This document shows positions 20,411 to 28,499 of a DNA stretch of 48,100 bases, piece after piece (the stretch's first letter is position 1; each line of letters opens with the position of its first letter). The DNA lies in IMG/VR virus record IMGVR_UViG_3300032144_000018, positions 1 to 48,100 of that record. The stretch is one strand, 5' to 3'. Both the position numbers and the translations under genes were made by a program. Origin of the DNA: a virus. Below the pieces are notes generated by a model. That model saw only the letters and a list, made by a program, of their open reading frames with translations, had not been told where the DNA came from and did no database searches.

Positions 20411-21825
20411 GCCGCGGCCCTCTGACGGGTGTATTCGCGGAGGGCGCCAAGGAAGGCGTTCTGCCCCTTCGCCCGGCTCCGGAGCAGCCCGAGGATTGCC
20501 ATGTCCACGGTATCCTCGGCGACCAGGTAGTGGACCACGGTCGGGTCCTTCTTCCCGGCGCGCCGCGCCGGCCCGATGCGGGCGATCACCTGGTCATGGT
20601 TCTCCAGGGAGCCCGGCGGGAGGGAGAAGAAGATGATGTGGCGGCCGCCGTGCTGGAGGTTCAGGCCGTGGCCGGCGGAGCCCGGGTGGAGCAGCATGAC
20701 GTGGTGCTGGCCGCGGTTCCACTCGGCGATGACGTCTTCCGGCTTCCGGTTTGATCCCCGGCCCATCACCGGCGCGTCGGGGAACAGCTTCCGGAGCCGG
20801 GCCAGGTCGTGCTGGAAGTGGTAGGCGATCAGGACCGGCTCGCCGATCTCATCGACCATCTCCGCGAGGGCTTCCAGCTTCGCGTCGTGGACTTCTTCCC
20901 AGCCCGCGTTCGGGCGAGGGTCATCCGGGTCTTCGTTCGGGAGGTAGAGCGCGCCGTTGGCGATCTGGTGGCACTTCCCGAAGGCGGCGGCGGAGTTCAC
21001 CGCGGTGACCTTCGTCCCGGAGAGGATCGCGGCCAGGTCGTCTTCCATCGCCTTGTAGGCGCGGAGCGCGGCCGGCGGGAGCGTCACGTGAACGACGTTC
21101 TCAACCTGCTCTGGGAGGTCCAGCCAGTCGGAAGCCTGGAGGCGGAGGGTGATGTCTTCGATCTTCTGGGTGATCGTGTCGAAGGCGTCGCTGTTGGCCT
21201 TCCACTCGTAGCCATACTTGTCGGTGGGGTGGAAGTAGCGATTGCGGAACCGCCCGAAGGATGTGTCCAGGCGAGCCCCGTTGTCCATGATGAACATTTG
21301 CGGCCAGAGGTCCATGAGGCTGTTCGGGGAGGGCGTCCCGGTCAGGAGGATGCGACGCTTGAACGTCTTGACGTGGTTCCGGAGACGCTTGAACCGCTGG
21401 GTGGTCCCGTTCTTGAACTTGGACGACTCGTCAATCACCAGGGTGTCGAAGGGGTTGTGGCCGGCCTCGGCGATCTGGTCGAGCAGCCACACCAGGTTCT
21501 CCGGGTTGATCAGGTAGATGTGCGCCGGAGTTTCGAGGGCCTTCACTCGCTGCGCCGGGGTCCCGCGGACCAGGGAGAAGACCAGGCCCTGGCACTGCGC
21601 CCACTCGGCGGCTTCCTGCCGCCATACCGTCTCGATGACTCGGATGGGGCCCACGACTAGGACCCGCTCCGCCTCCCCGTCCCGGATCAGGTCCGTGATC
21701 GCGGTGAGCGTCACGGCGGTCTTCCCGAGGCCCATGTCCATGAAGAGGCCGCACATGGCCTCCTTCTTCACGAATTCAACGGCGCGGGCCTGGTAGGGGC
21801 GGAGGTCTTTACGCTGGCGAGCCAT
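20407..21825 (-). CDS. SNF2-family DNA helicase
   Basis: 472 residues, the compact phage form. DMGLGKT (30-36) is Walker A, LVIDESSKFKN is motif II, LLTGTPSPN is motif III, and GSAGHGLNLQHG with ARIGPARRAGK in the second RecA-like domain are motifs V and VI. ATP-driven DNA translocase, probably for fork remodelling. It lies directly after VRR-NUC and the polymerase, the standard phage order. A possible own promoter lies inside the nuclease gene. Confidence 0.9.
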   Translation of the reverse strand: MARQRKDLRPYQARAVEFVKKEAMCGLFMDMGLGKTAVTLTAITDLIRDGEAERVLVVGPIRVIETVWRQEAAEWAQCQGLVFSLVRGTPAQRVKALETPAHIYLINPENLVWLLDQIAEAGHNPFDTLVIDESSKFKNGTTQRFKRLRNHVKTFKRRILLTGTPSPNSLMDLWPQMFIMDNGARLDTSFGRFRNRYFHPTDKYGYEWKANSDAFDTITQKIEDITLRLQASDWLDLPEQVENVVHVTLPPAALRAYKAMEDDLAAILSGTKVTAVNSAAAFGKCHQIANGALYLPNEDPDDPRPNAGWEEVHDAKLEALAEMVDEIGEPVLIAYHFQHDLARLRKLFPDAPVMGRGSNRKPEDVIAEWNRGQHHVMLLHPGSAGHGLNLQHGGRHIIFFSLPPGSLENHDQVIARIGPARRAGKKDPTVVHYLVAEDTVDMAILGLLRSRAKGQNAFLGALREYTRQRAAA

Positions 21826-22070
21826 CTGTTCAACTCCTCAAGGTTCCGGATTATTAGAACGCGAACCCCAAAGAAGGCAAGAGTGGAAATTATGGTCTTT
21901 TGATTTTCCGATAGTCGGCCGCCTCGGGGTCGCTTCAGCTCAACAAGATAGGACCGCGGTCCATGGAAGATCGCGAGCCGATCGGGAGCCCCGCGGCGCC
22001 CCGGGAAACTGATCTTGAACTCCACGCCCCCGAGGCGGCGGACCCCGCGGCGGAAGGCGGTCTCAATCAG
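21768..22070 (-). CDS. VRR-NUC nuclease, CTG start proposed
   Basis: 100 residues. GGVEFKISFPGRRGAPDR gives the first catalytic acidic residue (PDR) and SYLVELKRP gives the E-x-K; this is the virus-type replication-repair nuclease core. CTG at 22070 overlaps the polymerase stop (CTGA) and yields the normal VRR-NUC length, beginning just before the conserved IETAFRR helix. An ATG at 22190 is also open but would overlap the polymerase by 124 bases and add an unconserved tail. It acts on branched DNA in known family members. Confidence 0.8.
   Translation of the reverse strand: MIETAFRRGVRRLGGVEFKISFPGRRGAPDRLAIFHGPRSYLVELKRPRGGRLSENQKTIISTLAFFGVRVLIIRNLEELNRWLASVKTSAPTRPAPLNS
21851..21880 (-). 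promoter_or_regulatory. Candidate internal promoter TTGCCT-N18-TAATAA
   Basis: Minus-strand TTGCCT (21880-21875), 18-base spacer, TAATAA (21856-21851), about 26 bases before the helicase start and inside the nuclease coding sequence. This AT-rich patch stands out against the GC-rich surroundings. Confidence 0.4.
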
Positions 22071-24169
22071 TCTTTCCGGTATCGCTGCGTCAGGAACCCT
22101 TTTGCGCTTATGGGGCAGGATGCCGCCCAGGAAGGCCGCCGTTGGAGCAGGCGCGATAGGTAATCCAAATCGGTCTTCCCGCCTTGACATCTCGCAACAA
22201 CCTCATCGTGGACGGTTAGGACAAGCCGGAACCCGGCGGCGCGGGCGGAGAGCATCCCGAGGGCCATGATGTCCCGGGCGACCGCCTGGACGATGTTCTC
22301 CACGATCTTCCCGCCATAGGTCCAGATGGACACCCAGGAGGATTTCACCTGGCCCATGTAGGCGAGGGTTTCCCGCGGAGGCCCGCCATACATCGACGGC
22401 TTCAGCGCCTGGTGCGGCTGGGGATAGTAGAGGCGCCGGCCGGACGGGAGCCGGAGCGCGAGGAAGCCATCAAACATCTCAAAGCTGATCGGCGCCGCGC
22501 AGCCTTCAATCTCGCACTCCTGTCCGGTCCGGAGCGTGTAGCGGAAGGCTTCCTCAGCGTTCCCCCAGAACTCCGTCACCGGCTTGTGATCGTTGCGGTA
22601 GAACCCGACCGCCTCCCGGGAGAAGGTCTCATCAATCACGAGTCCTTCCTTGGCGCAGTAGGTAATGAAGGACCGCCACCCAAGCCCGTAGCCGCAGCCC
22701 AGGATCAGGTTCTTCCCGATCCGCCGCTGCTCGGCGGTCACGTCATCGTAATGACAGGAGAAGAGGCGGGCCGCTAGGATTTTATAGAGGTCCAGGCCCT
22801 CTTCGTAAGCCTGGACCTTCTCCCAGTGACCGGCGAGCCAGACCAGGACGCGGGCCTCAATCGCGGTATAGTCCACGACTGCCAGCTGTTCCCCATCGGG
22901 GGCGGCGATGAAGCCCCGGATGCAGGAGGCGATCGCGGCGAACGGCTCCGGGAAGGCGGCGGCAAACTGTTGCGCCGAGGCGTGCCGGGAGAACATCCTG
23001 AAGGCCCGGAGAAGATCGGACTCCTTCAGGTCCCCCCGATTGAGGTTCTGCGGCTGGAAGAGTTTCCCTGTCCACCGACCCGTGTGGGCGCCGTGATACA
23101 GGAGCGTCCCGTGAAGGCGACCGTCCACCAGGAGGTCGCGCATGCTGACCAGCTTCTTCGGCGCCGCCCGGCTCAACTCCATCCGGGTCTGCAGGAGGTC
23201 TTCGATGTCCTCTTCCAGTTCCCCGCCGCCCATATCCTCCAGGAGGCTCTCAATCTCCTTCCGCTGGAGGTTCGGGAGGGGCACGCCCCGGTCCTGGAGG
23301 TATTCAAGCGTGGCGTCGCGCTGCGTGACCGCGATCCCGCCGGTAAGGTCCTGGACCTTCTGCTCCAGCGTCGCCCCGATCCCCTGCGCGATCTTCAACG
23401 CGCCTTCCATCGCGTTGACGTCGATGGGCAGCCCCTCTTCGTTGATCTCCATGTTCATCCAGAACACGGCCAACTCGATAGGGCTTAGGTCCGGCATCTC
23501 CTTATCAACGGCCCGCTCCGCCTCAACGTCCCCGACGCAGTAGGCGACGAAATCAGCGAAGTCATCCGGGTAGTCCTCCGGCTTCCGGCGGACCGGCTCC
23601 AGCTGGACCCCCTTATGCTTCCGTTTGTGCAGCTTGCAGAACTTCTGGATCAGCGCCTTCCCGCGCTTGTCCTTCTGCTCGGCGACATCAAGGAGGACCG
23701 CGACCTTTTCAAGCGCCCGCGGGAGGGAGAGGACGGCCGCCTTTGCGGCGGTGCACCGGAACTGCTGGATGCGCGTCTTCGGCCAGCGCGGATCGCGGCG
23801 GGCCATCATTTCGAGGATCGCGCGCTCAAACTCCGCGTTGTGCGCGCAGATGATCGCGCCGTCGCGGATGAGGCGCAGGAGGTCGTGCGGCGGTTCATCC
23901 TCAAGGCAGGTCCAGGTCTGGACCTCGCCATCCTCTACCGCCCAGGCGATGATCAGGATGAATGTCGAGGGGTCCGCCGCGTAGCGGTAGGACCCGACCA
24001 CCCGAACGTCCTTGTGGCTGAACGTCTCGAAATCCAGGTGGATGCGGACTGGACGGTGCGGAAGGCCGGTGATCTCCGGCTTGTGCCGGGTCGGGGCTCG
24101 GGTATGCGCTACCGTTGATTGGTGGTAATCAAGCTGAAGCGGGGTCCCACCCGCCGGGTAGGACCCCAC
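22067..24169 (-). CDS. Family A DNA polymerase with 3'-5' exonuclease
   Basis: 700 residues. Exonuclease motifs: LDFETF (Asp46, Glu48), CAHNAEFERAI, and YCVGDVEAERAV. Polymerase motif A VDYTAIEARVL at 432-442, motif B RRIGKNLILGCGYGLGW, motif C VHDEVV at 653. The C-terminus ends RYRKD. There is no 5' nuclease domain. GTG at 24169 is the only usual start upstream of the exonuclease, but it lies inside a strong hairpin (24141-24167) and has a poor SD, so translation may be gated or start at a rarer codon. The first 40 residues have low complexity and are probably not domain. Confidence 0.92.
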   Translation of the reverse strand: MGSYPAGGTPLQLDYHQSTVAHTRAPTRHKPEITGLPHRPVRIHLDFETFSHKDVRVVGSYRYAADPSTFILIIAWAVEDGEVQTWTCLEDEPPHDLLRLIRDGAIICAHNAEFERAILEMMARRDPRWPKTRIQQFRCTAAKAAVLSLPRALEKVAVLLDVAEQKDKRGKALIQKFCKLHKRKHKGVQLEPVRRKPEDYPDDFADFVAYCVGDVEAERAVDKEMPDLSPIELAVFWMNMEINEEGLPIDVNAMEGALKIAQGIGATLEQKVQDLTGGIAVTQRDATLEYLQDRGVPLPNLQRKEIESLLEDMGGGELEEDIEDLLQTRMELSRAAPKKLVSMRDLLVDGRLHGTLLYHGAHTGRWTGKLFQPQNLNRGDLKESDLLRAFRMFSRHASAQQFAAAFPEPFAAIASCIRGFIAAPDGEQLAVVDYTAIEARVLVWLAGHWEKVQAYEEGLDLYKILAARLFSCHYDDVTAEQRRIGKNLILGCGYGLGWRSFITYCAKEGLVIDETFSREAVGFYRNDHKPVTEFWGNAEEAFRYTLRTGQECEIEGCAAPISFEMFDGFLALRLPSGRRLYYPQPHQALKPSMYGGPPRETLAYMGQVKSSWVSIWTYGGKIVENIVQAVARDIMALGMLSARAAGFRLVLTVHDEVVARCQGGKTDLDYLSRLLQRRPSWAASCPISAKGFLTQRYRKD
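24141..24167 (-). promoter_or_regulatory. Hairpin covering the polymerase start codon
   Basis: On the minus strand GGGGTCC (24167-24161) pairs with GGACCCC (24147-24141), and an inner ACCC/GGGT extends the stem. The proposed GTG start of the polymerase is at its top edge. There is no T run, so it would control translation rather than end transcription. Confidence 0.45.
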
Positions 24170-24175
24170 GACCGC

Positions 24176-24709
24176 TCACGCCTTGCGCACGTAGTCGTCA
24201 CCGTCCTTGACGATGAACATCAGCGGCGTGTTGGGCGCATACTTCCGATTCTTCAGGCTCGAAAGCGCCGCCGACAGCGTCGCCTCGGTGAAGTCGCCCA
24301 GCACCGTCGCCTTCGGGTGGCGCGCGCCGACCTTCAGGAAGAGGCCATACAGGTGATGGTTGATCGAAGTCGGGCGGAGCCCGTCCGGGACCGCCTTCAG
24401 GTTCCCGCCGGAGTCGAAGCCCGGGGGCGGCGACTTCGGACGGGGGGCCGGCGGGACCGGCTTCGCCTTCGCGGGGGCCGCAGCCTTCGCCGCAGCCTTC
24501 GCCGGGGCCTTGGCGGGGGCCTTCGCGGGGACCGCGGCCTTCGCCGGGGCCTTCACGGGGGCCTTCGCCGGGGCCTTGGCCACCGTCTTGGCCGCGGCCT
24601 TCGCCGGAGCCTTGGCGGAAGCCTTGGCCGCCGGAGCGGGCTTGCGGGAGGTATTGGCCTTGGGCTTCGTCCGCGCGGGCGGGTCGCCCAGGCCCAGATC
24701 ATCGGACAC
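24176..24709 (-). CDS. Lysine/alanine/proline-rich basic protein, histone H1-like
   Basis: 177 residues. Residues 15-95 are a run of KAPAKA-type units, very basic, like histone H1 or bacterial AlgP/Hc1 tails. The C-terminal 75 residues form a folded domain (SINHHLYGLFLKVG, ATVLGDFTEATLSAALSSLKNRKY, PLMFIVKDGDDYV). Placed between the ssDNA-binding protein and the polymerase, it probably binds DNA at the replication fork or compacts it. ATG at 24709. Confidence 0.8.
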   Translation of the reverse strand: MSDDLGLGDPPARTKPKANTSRKPAPAAKASAKAPAKAAAKTVAKAPAKAPVKAPAKAAVPAKAPAKAPAKAAAKAAAPAKAKPVPPAPRPKSPPPGFDSGGNLKAVPDGLRPTSINHHLYGLFLKVGARHPKATVLGDFTEATLSAALSSLKNRKYAPNTPLMFIVKDGDDYVRKA

Positions 24710-24729
24710 TGGTCTTCTCCATCATACCA

Positions 24730-24751
24730 GGGCGGCGAATATCCGCCGCCC
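24730..24751 (-). promoter_or_regulatory. Leader hairpin
   Basis: GGGCGGCG and CGCCGCCC form a perfect 8-bp stem around a 6-base AT-rich loop, in the 82-base gap before the basic-protein gene and just after a candidate promoter. There is no T run, so a leader structure is more likely than a terminator. Confidence 0.5.
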
Positions 24752-24759
24752 TCATTCCG

Positions 24760-24787
24760 GTTATACCTGAAAGACGCCTCAAGGCAA
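24760..24787 (-). promoter_or_regulatory. Candidate promoter TTGCCT-N16-TATAAC
   Basis: Minus-strand TTGCCT (24787-24782), 16-base spacer, TATAAC (24765-24760). It could give the basic protein and polymerase a transcript separate from the ssDNA-binding gene. The -35 matches the one proposed at 21875 rather than the TAGACG set. Confidence 0.4.
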
Positions 24788-24791
24788 CTTT

Positions 24792-25658
24792 TTAGTCCAA
24801 TCCGAGGTCGTCACGTCCCCGGCTGGAACCGCCCCGAGGCGGGGGAGCCCCACGACGCGAGGCGGCGCGGGTGGCATCCGGCCGGTCCCGGTCGCGCCCC
24901 GATGCGGCCGGCGCCCGGCGATCGTCACGCGCCGGAGCCCTCCGGTCATCACGGGCAGGCGCCCGGCGATCGTCCCGGCGATCGTCCCGGCCGCCGCCCC
25001 GGCGGTCCTCCCGCGCATCCTCGCGGCCTTCCTCGCGGCCGTCATCGGCGACATGCTTCCGACGCTGGTCCCGCGGGATCGGCTTGAACACCTGCTTCGG
25101 ATCGCCCCGGGTTCCACCCAGCTTCGGGCCGTCGCCGGTCTTCTGGACGTGGTTCACGAAGAAGGTGACCCCCTGGTTCCCCTTCGTGTCGTAGGCGTGG
25201 GCGTAGACCTCGGCGTGCGCCCAGCACCCCGCGTAGAACTGTTCACGCCGGATGATCGGGTTGTTGTTCTCGTCCACGAGCCCCGGCTGCTCCTTGGACG
25301 TGAGGTTGATGAAGTAGGCGTCGGGGTCGATGTCGAAGGGTTCCCCGTTGCTCGCATATTCGTCGCAGTAGCGCCACGGCCAGCGGAACCCCTGGCGGGA
25401 CTGCTCCATGCGCTCCACTTCCTCTTCGCCGAACTTGGCATATGCCGCGTTCTTCGCGATCCTTTCGAGGTCGCTGATATCGGCGCCGGGCTCGAACACG
25501 AGCATGAGCCCGAACTTGCCGGTGTCCTCCCCCTCAAACATCTTGGTTTCCCACATCGAGGGGTAGCAGACGCGACCCTGCGGGGTCACGGTCACCAGTT
25601 CCTCCCGGTCCACGTCGCTGGACCGATTACCGCCGCGACGCTGGGGCTGCCTTGCCAT
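24792..25658 (-). CDS. DUF2815 ssDNA-binding protein
   Basis: 288 residues. GRVCYPSMWE, KFGLMLVFEPGADI, QFYAGCWAHAEVYAHAYDTKGNQGVTFFVNHVQK and LGG match DUF2815, the OB-fold ssDNA-binding protein of many phages. It has a long basic tail with RDDRRAPA repeats and ends in DDLGLD, an acidic tip like the SSB C-terminus that recruits partners. The tail is unusual in length and repeat content. ATG at 25658. The first 32 bases overlap the DUF2800 gene. Confidence 0.88.
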   Translation of the reverse strand: MARQPQRRGGNRSSDVDREELVTVTPQGRVCYPSMWETKMFEGEDTGKFGLMLVFEPGADISDLERIAKNAAYAKFGEEEVERMEQSRQGFRWPWRYCDEYASNGEPFDIDPDAYFINLTSKEQPGLVDENNNPIIRREQFYAGCWAHAEVYAHAYDTKGNQGVTFFVNHVQKTGDGPKLGGTRGDPKQVFKPIPRDQRRKHVADDGREEGREDAREDRRGGGRDDRRDDRRAPARDDRRAPARDDRRAPAASGRDRDRPDATRAASRRGAPPPRGGSSRGRDDLGLD

Positions 25659-26901
25659 TTCGTTTCTCCAGGGGTTTGAACACTAGGGTTGCTGGCGCCG
25701 CGGCCTCGCGGGGATCATCCTCGGGGGCCACGTGGAAGGAGGGCTGACCGCGCGTCACGATCTTCCCCGCCGTCTTCTCATAGTTCACCTTGGCTGCGGT
25801 CAGGGCCTTCTCCGCCTGCGTCGGGGAGAGGACCGACCGCGGCGCCGCCACGTCGATGGGTAGGAACTTGCGAAGGAGGGCCAGCGCGACCTTCTCATCC
25901 ACGCTCCACTGCCTCGGGGGCGACTTCCCGCGCACCAGCTTGTGCCCGGGCAGCTTCCGTCCGGCCAGGAGGACCCGGAGGGCTTCCTGCTGGACTTCCT
26001 TGCACCACTCCTGAACCAGTGGCACAATAACTAGAGCCTCCGCCAAATCGGCATCCGTCAGGAGTTTGGCGTCAGCGCGGGCGAAAGGGGCGGCGTTCCT
26101 CCGCCCTCCCGTCCCGAGGGGTTTGAATACCTGCATGGCCCTCTCCGTTGCGGCCCGGCTCGCCGCGGGGCAGCGGGCGATGAGCGGACAGAAAGACTTC
26201 TTGCACCACGGGCCCGCGTTGAACTCGGGCCGGCGCGTCTCAAAGGTCTTCGCCGCGGCCTCCCGCGCGACCGCAGCGAAGGCGTTCAACTCCGCGTTGT
26301 CATACACCCACTCCCTTACGGGACCGTCCCGATGCGGGGCGTTCGGCTGGATGATGACGTTGCGGAAGGTCGCCGGAATGCGCTTCTTCTCTGACCGGTA
26401 GCCGAGGGTGTAGAGAAGCATCTGGGAGTTTTCTTCAACCTCCACGACGATGCCGGCGCCGTTCTTGTAGTCCACGACCACGATCTCATCGACGGTAGCG
26501 CACTGGTAGGCGTCGATGATGATGTCCGCCGTCCCGAAGGACTCCGGATCGGTCTGTTTCAGGCCAATCCCCACGTTGACCTGGTATTCGATGTGCACCT
26601 TGGCATCAGGGACCTTCCGGGTGTATTCATTGACATAGTTGATGGCGTAGCCAACACCGTCCACCATATCCTTGTCGGCCACGATCCCCTCGCCGAAGAC
26701 CTTCCCCACAAAGAACTCGGGCGGGAGGTCTAGCCGTAAGCAGGCCTCCATTAGGGCGTGGGCAGCGGTCCCGCGCAGCGAATGGATGCTTTCCTTCCCG
26801 CCGCCGATCCCCAGCTTGTCTATCGCGTCGATTGAGCCCGGACAGTTCAGCCAGCGCGATGAGGCCGAAGGTGAGAACCGGGAGTGTCCAGTTGGCGCCA
26901 T
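25627..26901 (-). CDS. DUF2800 RecB/Cas4-like nuclease
   Basis: 424 residues. GHSRFSPSASSRWLNCPGS is the N-terminal signature. GTAAHALMEAC, then DIIIDAY and VVVDYKNGAG give the PD-(D/E)XK site (Asp, then D-Y-K), and WCKKSFCPLIARCPA holds clustered cysteines of the iron-sulfur type. Paired with DUF2815 and a family A polymerase it forms the usual phage replication-recombination block. ATG at 26901 follows GGGGAGGATC; the open frame to 27072 is an artefact that crosses the terminator. Confidence 0.88.
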   Translation of the reverse strand: MAPTGHSRFSPSASSRWLNCPGSIDAIDKLGIGGGKESIHSLRGTAAHALMEACLRLDLPPEFFVGKVFGEGIVADKDMVDGVGYAINYVNEYTRKVPDAKVHIEYQVNVGIGLKQTDPESFGTADIIIDAYQCATVDEIVVVDYKNGAGIVVEVEENSQMLLYTLGYRSEKKRIPATFRNVIIQPNAPHRDGPVREWVYDNAELNAFAAVAREAAAKTFETRRPEFNAGPWCKKSFCPLIARCPAASRAATERAMQVFKPLGTGGRRNAAPFARADAKLLTDADLAEALVIVPLVQEWCKEVQQEALRVLLAGRKLPGHKLVRGKSPPRQWSVDEKVALALLRKFLPIDVAAPRSVLSPTQAEKALTAAKVNYEKTAGKIVTRGQPSFHVAPEDDPREAAAPATLVFKPLEKRNGKAAPASRR

Positions 26902-26913
26902 GATCCTCCCCCC

Positions 26914-26949
26914 TGAAAAGGAAAGGCCCGCCGGGCGACCGGCGGGCCT
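26914..26949 (-). terminator. Intrinsic terminator, leftward
   Basis: AGGCCCGCCGG and CCGGCGGGCCT form a perfect 11-bp stem with a tetraloop (26924-26949), followed on the minus strand by TTTCCTTTTC. It ends the gene at 26963 just before the DUF2800 gene, so the nuclease may depend on read-through. Confidence 0.8.
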
Positions 26950-26962
26950 CCGCGCGAGCCGA

Positions 26963-27376
26963 TCAGGCCAGCGGGTCTTCCTCAGCGGGGGCGGCCGCCA
27001 GCGCCTCATCGGCGGCGACGGCAATGGCCGGATAGTCCTTCGGGTCCAGGTCCTTGAAGCGGCTGGCGCCATAGGCTTCCATGATCTCCGCGGCCTTCTC
27101 CATGCCGAGGGAGTCGCGGACCTGGGCCAGCTTGGACTTCACTTCATCTTCGGTGATGGCCTTGCCCTTGCCGCGGCCAGCCGGCTTCGTCGCGGCCGGC
27201 TTCGTCTCCGCCGGCTTCGCGCCCCGGCGGGGCGGCGGCGGGGCCGGCTCGGGCTCCGGCTCGGGCTCCGGCTCCGGATCGGCGCCCGCCATCGCGTCAT
27301 TCGCGTCGGCGATCCGCGTCAGGAGTTCCGTGTGCAGCTTGAGTTCTTCAAGGATGTCTTCCAAGATACCGGACAA
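26963..27376 (-). CDS. Acidic Pro-Glu-repeat protein with helical ends, 137 aa
   Basis: A coiled N-terminus (SGILEDILEELKLHTELLTRIADAND), then a PE repeat (PEPEPEPEPEP), a basic KPAETKPAATKPAGRGKGK stretch, and a helical domain (DEVKSKLAQVRDSLGMEKAAEIMEAYG). TTG at 27376 is chosen because GGAGG lies 7 bases upstream. The layout resembles the Lys/Ala proteins at 24176 and 39770: charge-biased linker between small domains. Terminators flank it on both sides, so its expression is isolated. Confidence 0.75.
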   Translation of the reverse strand: MSGILEDILEELKLHTELLTRIADANDAMAGADPEPEPEPEPEPAPPPPRRGAKPAETKPAATKPAGRGKGKAITEDEVKSKLAQVRDSLGMEKAAEIMEAYGASRFKDLDPKDYPAIAVAADEALAAAPAEEDPLA

Positions 27377-27396
27377 GATACGTCCTCCACGAATAG

Positions 27397-27429
27397 GAAA
27401 AGGGAACCCCTCCACGTGCGGTGGAGGGG
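27397..27429 (-). terminator. Intrinsic terminator, leftward
   Basis: CCCCTCCAC and GTGGAGGGG form a 9-bp stem with a 5-base loop (27407-27429), followed on the minus strand by TTCCCTTTTCC. It ends the single-gene unit 27467-28417. Confidence 0.7.
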
Positions 27430-27466
27430 GGCCGATCCTAGGCGTGGACGACTGGAAGCGGAAGGC

Positions 27467-28417
27467 TTAGGAACAGGTCAGGCTGGACTTCTTCACTTTC
27501 ACGGGACGGTCGCCCCAGGGAAGGCCATAGTTCCCGGCGCAGATCGGGCCATAGCCGACCAGGACGGAACGCTCATCGGTCAGCGTCTGGGAGCAGAAGC
27601 AGCAGGTGCCCGTCTCCTTCCCGAAGGCGGCCGCGCGCTCCGCGAGGTTCCCGCCGAGGTCCGCGAGGATGCCAGCCAGGGCGGCCGGCGCCTCGCGGCG
27701 CGGGTCCCAGGTCCCGTCCGGCAGAACCTTCCCGACATAGTCGGAACCGACCGTGACATACAGGCAGCCGGGGTTGCGGCTATCCGCCTTCGCGAGTTCC
27801 AGCGTCAGTTCCCCGACGCTGGTGAGGATCGTCAGGGACGGCTTCTTGAGACCGTTCTCACGGGCAAGATTGAACTTGGCCATCAGCGCCTCCATTGTGG
27901 GGGCGGCGATGCGGGTCTTGGGGGCTTCTTCCTTCGCCTTTGCGGCCGCGGCCTCGCGGACCAGCTTCTCAGCGTAGGGGCGCTGACGATCGCTGAACGA
28001 CCCGTAGCGGCTGAAACCTTCAAGGAGGGAATTGGCGAAGGAGCGATCACGCTCCGCGGCGAGGGACGGGAGGGCGGCGCGGAGGTCCGCTGCGATCTTC
28101 GCATCCCCGGTGAGCGCCGGGGCCTCGCCCGCGGCGGCCGCGCGCTCTGCCAGGAGACGTTCCCGGGCCCGGTCTAGCATCCGCTCCGCGGCGGCTTCCT
28201 GCTTCTCCGTGAACCCACGCCAACGGGCGAAGCCAGCCAGGAGGGACTGCGCAAATTCGCGATCGCGCGCCGGGGTGCTCGCGTGCTCGGCGAACGCCTT
28301 CAGCCGCTGATCAAGGGGGCGGGGGATCGGAACGCCCGGCGAGGCCGGGGCGGCGGCCGGAGCGGCGGCCGGAGCGGCGGCGGAGCCGAAGGCAGCGCGG
28401 GGAGCGGGGAGCGTCAT
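27467..28417 (-). CDS. Zinc-ribbon protein with two helical repeats, 316 aa
   Basis: Two copies of a helical repeat (REFAQSLLAGFARWRGFTEKQ and RSFANSLLEGFSRYGSFSDRQ) precede a central beta domain (LTILTSVGELTLELAKAD, LYVTVGSDYVGKVLPDG). The C-terminus has TCCFCSQTLTDERS and YGPICAGNYGLPWG, a phage zinc ribbon seen in many unknown proteins. The repeats resemble those that sense or bind nucleic acid in other phage proteins (guess). It has its own promoter and leader hairpin and its own terminator, suggesting strong separate expression. ATG at 28417. Confidence 0.8.
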   Translation of the reverse strand: MTLPAPRAAFGSAAAPAAAPAAAPASPGVPIPRPLDQRLKAFAEHASTPARDREFAQSLLAGFARWRGFTEKQEAAAERMLDRARERLLAERAAAAGEAPALTGDAKIAADLRAALPSLAAERDRSFANSLLEGFSRYGSFSDRQRPYAEKLVREAAAAKAKEEAPKTRIAAPTMEALMAKFNLARENGLKKPSLTILTSVGELTLELAKADSRNPGCLYVTVGSDYVGKVLPDGTWDPRREAPAALAGILADLGGNLAERAAAFGKETGTCCFCSQTLTDERSVLVGYGPICAGNYGLPWGDRPVKVKKSSLTCS

Positions 28418-28431
28418 CGGGGTCTTCCTCG

Positions 28432-28451
28432 CCGGGGCCCCATCGCCCCGG
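28432..28451 (-). promoter_or_regulatory. 5'-terminal leader hairpin, GATGGG loop
   Basis: CCGGGGC (28451-28445) and GCCCCGG (28438-28432), perfect 7-bp stem, GATGGG loop, 7 bases downstream of the -10 box. The sequence is identical to the hairpin at 12462-12481. Confidence 0.7.
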
Positions 28452-28458
28452 TCCTTTC

Positions 28459-28487
28459 CTTCTAGTTGGGACTTTCCCATCCGTCTA
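28459..28487 (-). promoter_or_regulatory. Phage promoter TAGACG-N17-TAGAAG
   Basis: Minus-strand -35 TAGACG (28487-28482), 17-base spacer ending CCCAAC, -10 TAGAAG (28464-28459). Upstream CCAACTGATCGCTTTTTGGG nearly repeats the element at the 488 promoter. Confidence 0.78.
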
Positions 28488-28499
28488 CCCAAAAAGCGA

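Noticed and set aside
24900-24990. Direct repeats resembling a CRISPR array
   Set aside because: They are in-frame codon repeats for RDDRRAPA units in the DUF2815 tail, with no regular spacers. No CRISPR array is seen in the window.
25627-27072. Longer DUF2800 frame starting at 27072
   Set aside because: The extra residues are low-complexity and encoded across the terminator at 26924-26949; the family signature begins right after the ATG at 26901.
26672-28177. Long plus-strand open frame of about 500 codons
   Set aside because: It lies antisense to the DUF2800 gene and two further genes, crosses two terminators, and has the Arg/Gly/Pro-rich composition of a high-GC shadow frame.
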